DNA of 64,000 nt, taken from positions 1,605,001-1,669,000 of the forward strand of contig NW_017265141.1 of assembly GCF_001638985.1 (NCBI RefSeq), written 5' to 3'. Positions 63,004-64,000 of this stretch are shown here, piece after piece (within the stretch, counting starts at the first letter, position 1; each line of letters starts with the position of its first letter). Both the position numbers and the translations under genes were made by a program. Below the pieces are notes generated by a model. It was not told the origin of the DNA and ran no database searches. It worked only from the letters and a program-made list of their open reading frames with translations. The DNA comes from Phycomyces blakesleeanus NRRL 1555(-) (Eukaryota > Mucoromycota > Mucoromycetes > Mucorales > Phycomycetaceae).

Positions 63004-64000
63004 ATGTCCGCTGCTAGACGTCAAATTCTCAGAGCCTCTACTGGTCTGTCCACCACTGCCCGTCTCACTGCAACCAGAGCCACTGCCAGAGCCCTCCCTC
63101 TCTTGGCCCAGAGCAGTGCCCGTGCATTCTCTTCCTCAAGGTATATATATATATATATACACGCATACCACAAAACAATACACAAAGGGCAGAGACAAGA
63201 GAATATCATATAACCAAAAAAAAAACACTTTTATAGCCCTTCTAGCTTTGTTGCTCTCCGTGCATGGGCACAGGCAGCTGTTGCAAAGGAAGTCAGACTC
63301 TACAGTGCAAAAGGTAAAAGAACCAAAGAAGAAAAAAAAGAAGTTTGACGCGAGAGACCCAACATTTTATTTTATTTTATTTTGTTTTGTTTTCCCGGGA
63401 ACTCTGAAACTAAACCAAAAAAAAAATACCTCTCGCCTGTTTTTTTTTGTTTGTTTTTTTATTATGGTCTTTATATCTCGTTGCTGTCATATTGATATGG
63501 TATAGCCTATCCTTCCCATAATGTCATTGCCATGCCCGCCCTTTCCCCCACGTAAGGACAACCAAATACATATATATTTATATACAAATTAGTCAGTCAG
63601 TCAGTCAGTCAGTCAGTCAGCCAGTCAATCGATCGATTGATTAATTAAGCAAGCAAGCAAAATCACGTCAATCTAATCTAAATCTTTTATATATATATAC
63701 TTATATTTATATTTGTACAGCATGACACAGGGTGGTATTGGCGTCTGGCAGAAGAAGGTCGGTGATGAAATCCAGCCTGGAGATGTCTTGGTAGAGATCG
63801 AAACCGACAAGGCCCAGATGGACTTTGAGTGCCAGGATGAGGGTTTTGTAGCCAAGATCTTTGCAAAGACTGGTGATAAGGATGTTCCTGTTGGAAAGGT
63901 AATATAGCTATATACATACATATATCAAATCAAATCAAATCAAATCAAATCACATCACATCACATTACCAAAAAAAGAGAAAAAGAAAAAGATCTTGTGC
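63004..64000 (+). CDS. Pyruvate dehydrogenase E2 (dihydrolipoamide acetyltransferase), 5' part
   Basis: Exons 63004-63140, 63237-63313, 63506-63551 and 63721-63898 are visible. The gene then enters an intron and runs off the window. The first 80 residues are Ala/Arg/Ser-rich without acids until late, a mitochondrial targeting peptide. Then comes the lipoyl domain: [33 protein letters not shown] with the lipoyl-lysine in TDKAQ, and GDKDVPVGK. This is the start of the E2 core of the pyruvate dehydrogenase complex (Lat1/PDA2 type), which makes acetyl-CoA in the matrix. The catalytic domain lies outside. The protein-X subunit also has such a lipoyl domain and cannot be fully excluded. Confidence 0.9.

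Overview
The window is nuclear DNA of a filamentous fungus, most likely an early-diverging one in the Mucoromycota (Mucorales-like). The evidence is AT-rich spacers full of microsatellites, genes of 2 to 13 exons, introns mostly 50-150 nt, and a gene set mixing fungal families (Cbk1 kinase, Skt5-type chitin synthase regulator, septin, Coy1/CASP, ATP synthase subunit k) with families shared with animals (PRKRIP1, RAB3GAP2, TTC39, a DIL-ankyrin protein). The genus is inference. There are no rRNA genes, tRNAs, CRISPR arrays or intact transposons. One 100-N assembly gap lies inside an intron of the Cbk1 kinase gene.

Layout. 0.3-4.3 kb: PRKRIP1-like splicing factor and, convergent to it, an ankyrin + dilute-domain protein. 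6.5-12.1 kb: Sel1-repeat chitin synthase regulator ending in a CaaX box, then the Cbk1/Orb6 NDR kinase. 12.3-14.6 kb: a short protein equal to the N-terminal domain of RAB3GAP2. 15.4-16.9 kb: a proline-repeat GPI-anchored protein divergent from ribosomal protein eS21. 17.1-20.8 kb: the Pso2/SNM1 crosslink-repair nuclease and a bHLH regulator. 20.9-24.7 kb: no convincing gene. 24.8-28.0 kb: PPR protein. 28.8-31.9 kb: an intronless bacterial-looking GNAT acetyltransferase and a 10-exon amino acid permease. 31.9-36.9 kb: a 5 kb gene desert with what looks like a decayed reverse transcriptase. 36.9-39.2 kb: a second PPR protein. 39.3-49.0 kb: CASP/Coy1, a septin and a carnitine acetyltransferase. 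51.2-55.9 kb: a TTC39/Iml2 protein with a long disordered N-terminus and an 8-nt exon. 58.9-61.6 kb: a secreted double-psi beta-barrel protein and ATP synthase subunit k. 63.0 kb to the edge: the 5' end of pyruvate dehydrogenase E2.

Exon structures were built by hand. Coding phase was checked across every junction, and each complete spliced model sums to a whole number of codons. Themes are polarity and cell wall (Cbk1, Skt5-like, septin, DIL protein, GPI protein), Golgi and vesicle traffic (CASP, RAB3GAP2-like), and mitochondrial energy metabolism (two PPR proteins, subunit k, PDH E2, carnitine acetyltransferase). The genes look ordinary for a eukaryotic chromosome, with no operon-like cluster. 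The most notable signals are repeated use of GC-AG introns that all begin GCAAGT, a decayed partial duplicate of the TTC39-like gene 3.8 kb from its parent, a perfect paired CRE-like palindrome upstream of ATP synthase subunit k, and the reverse-transcriptase relic.
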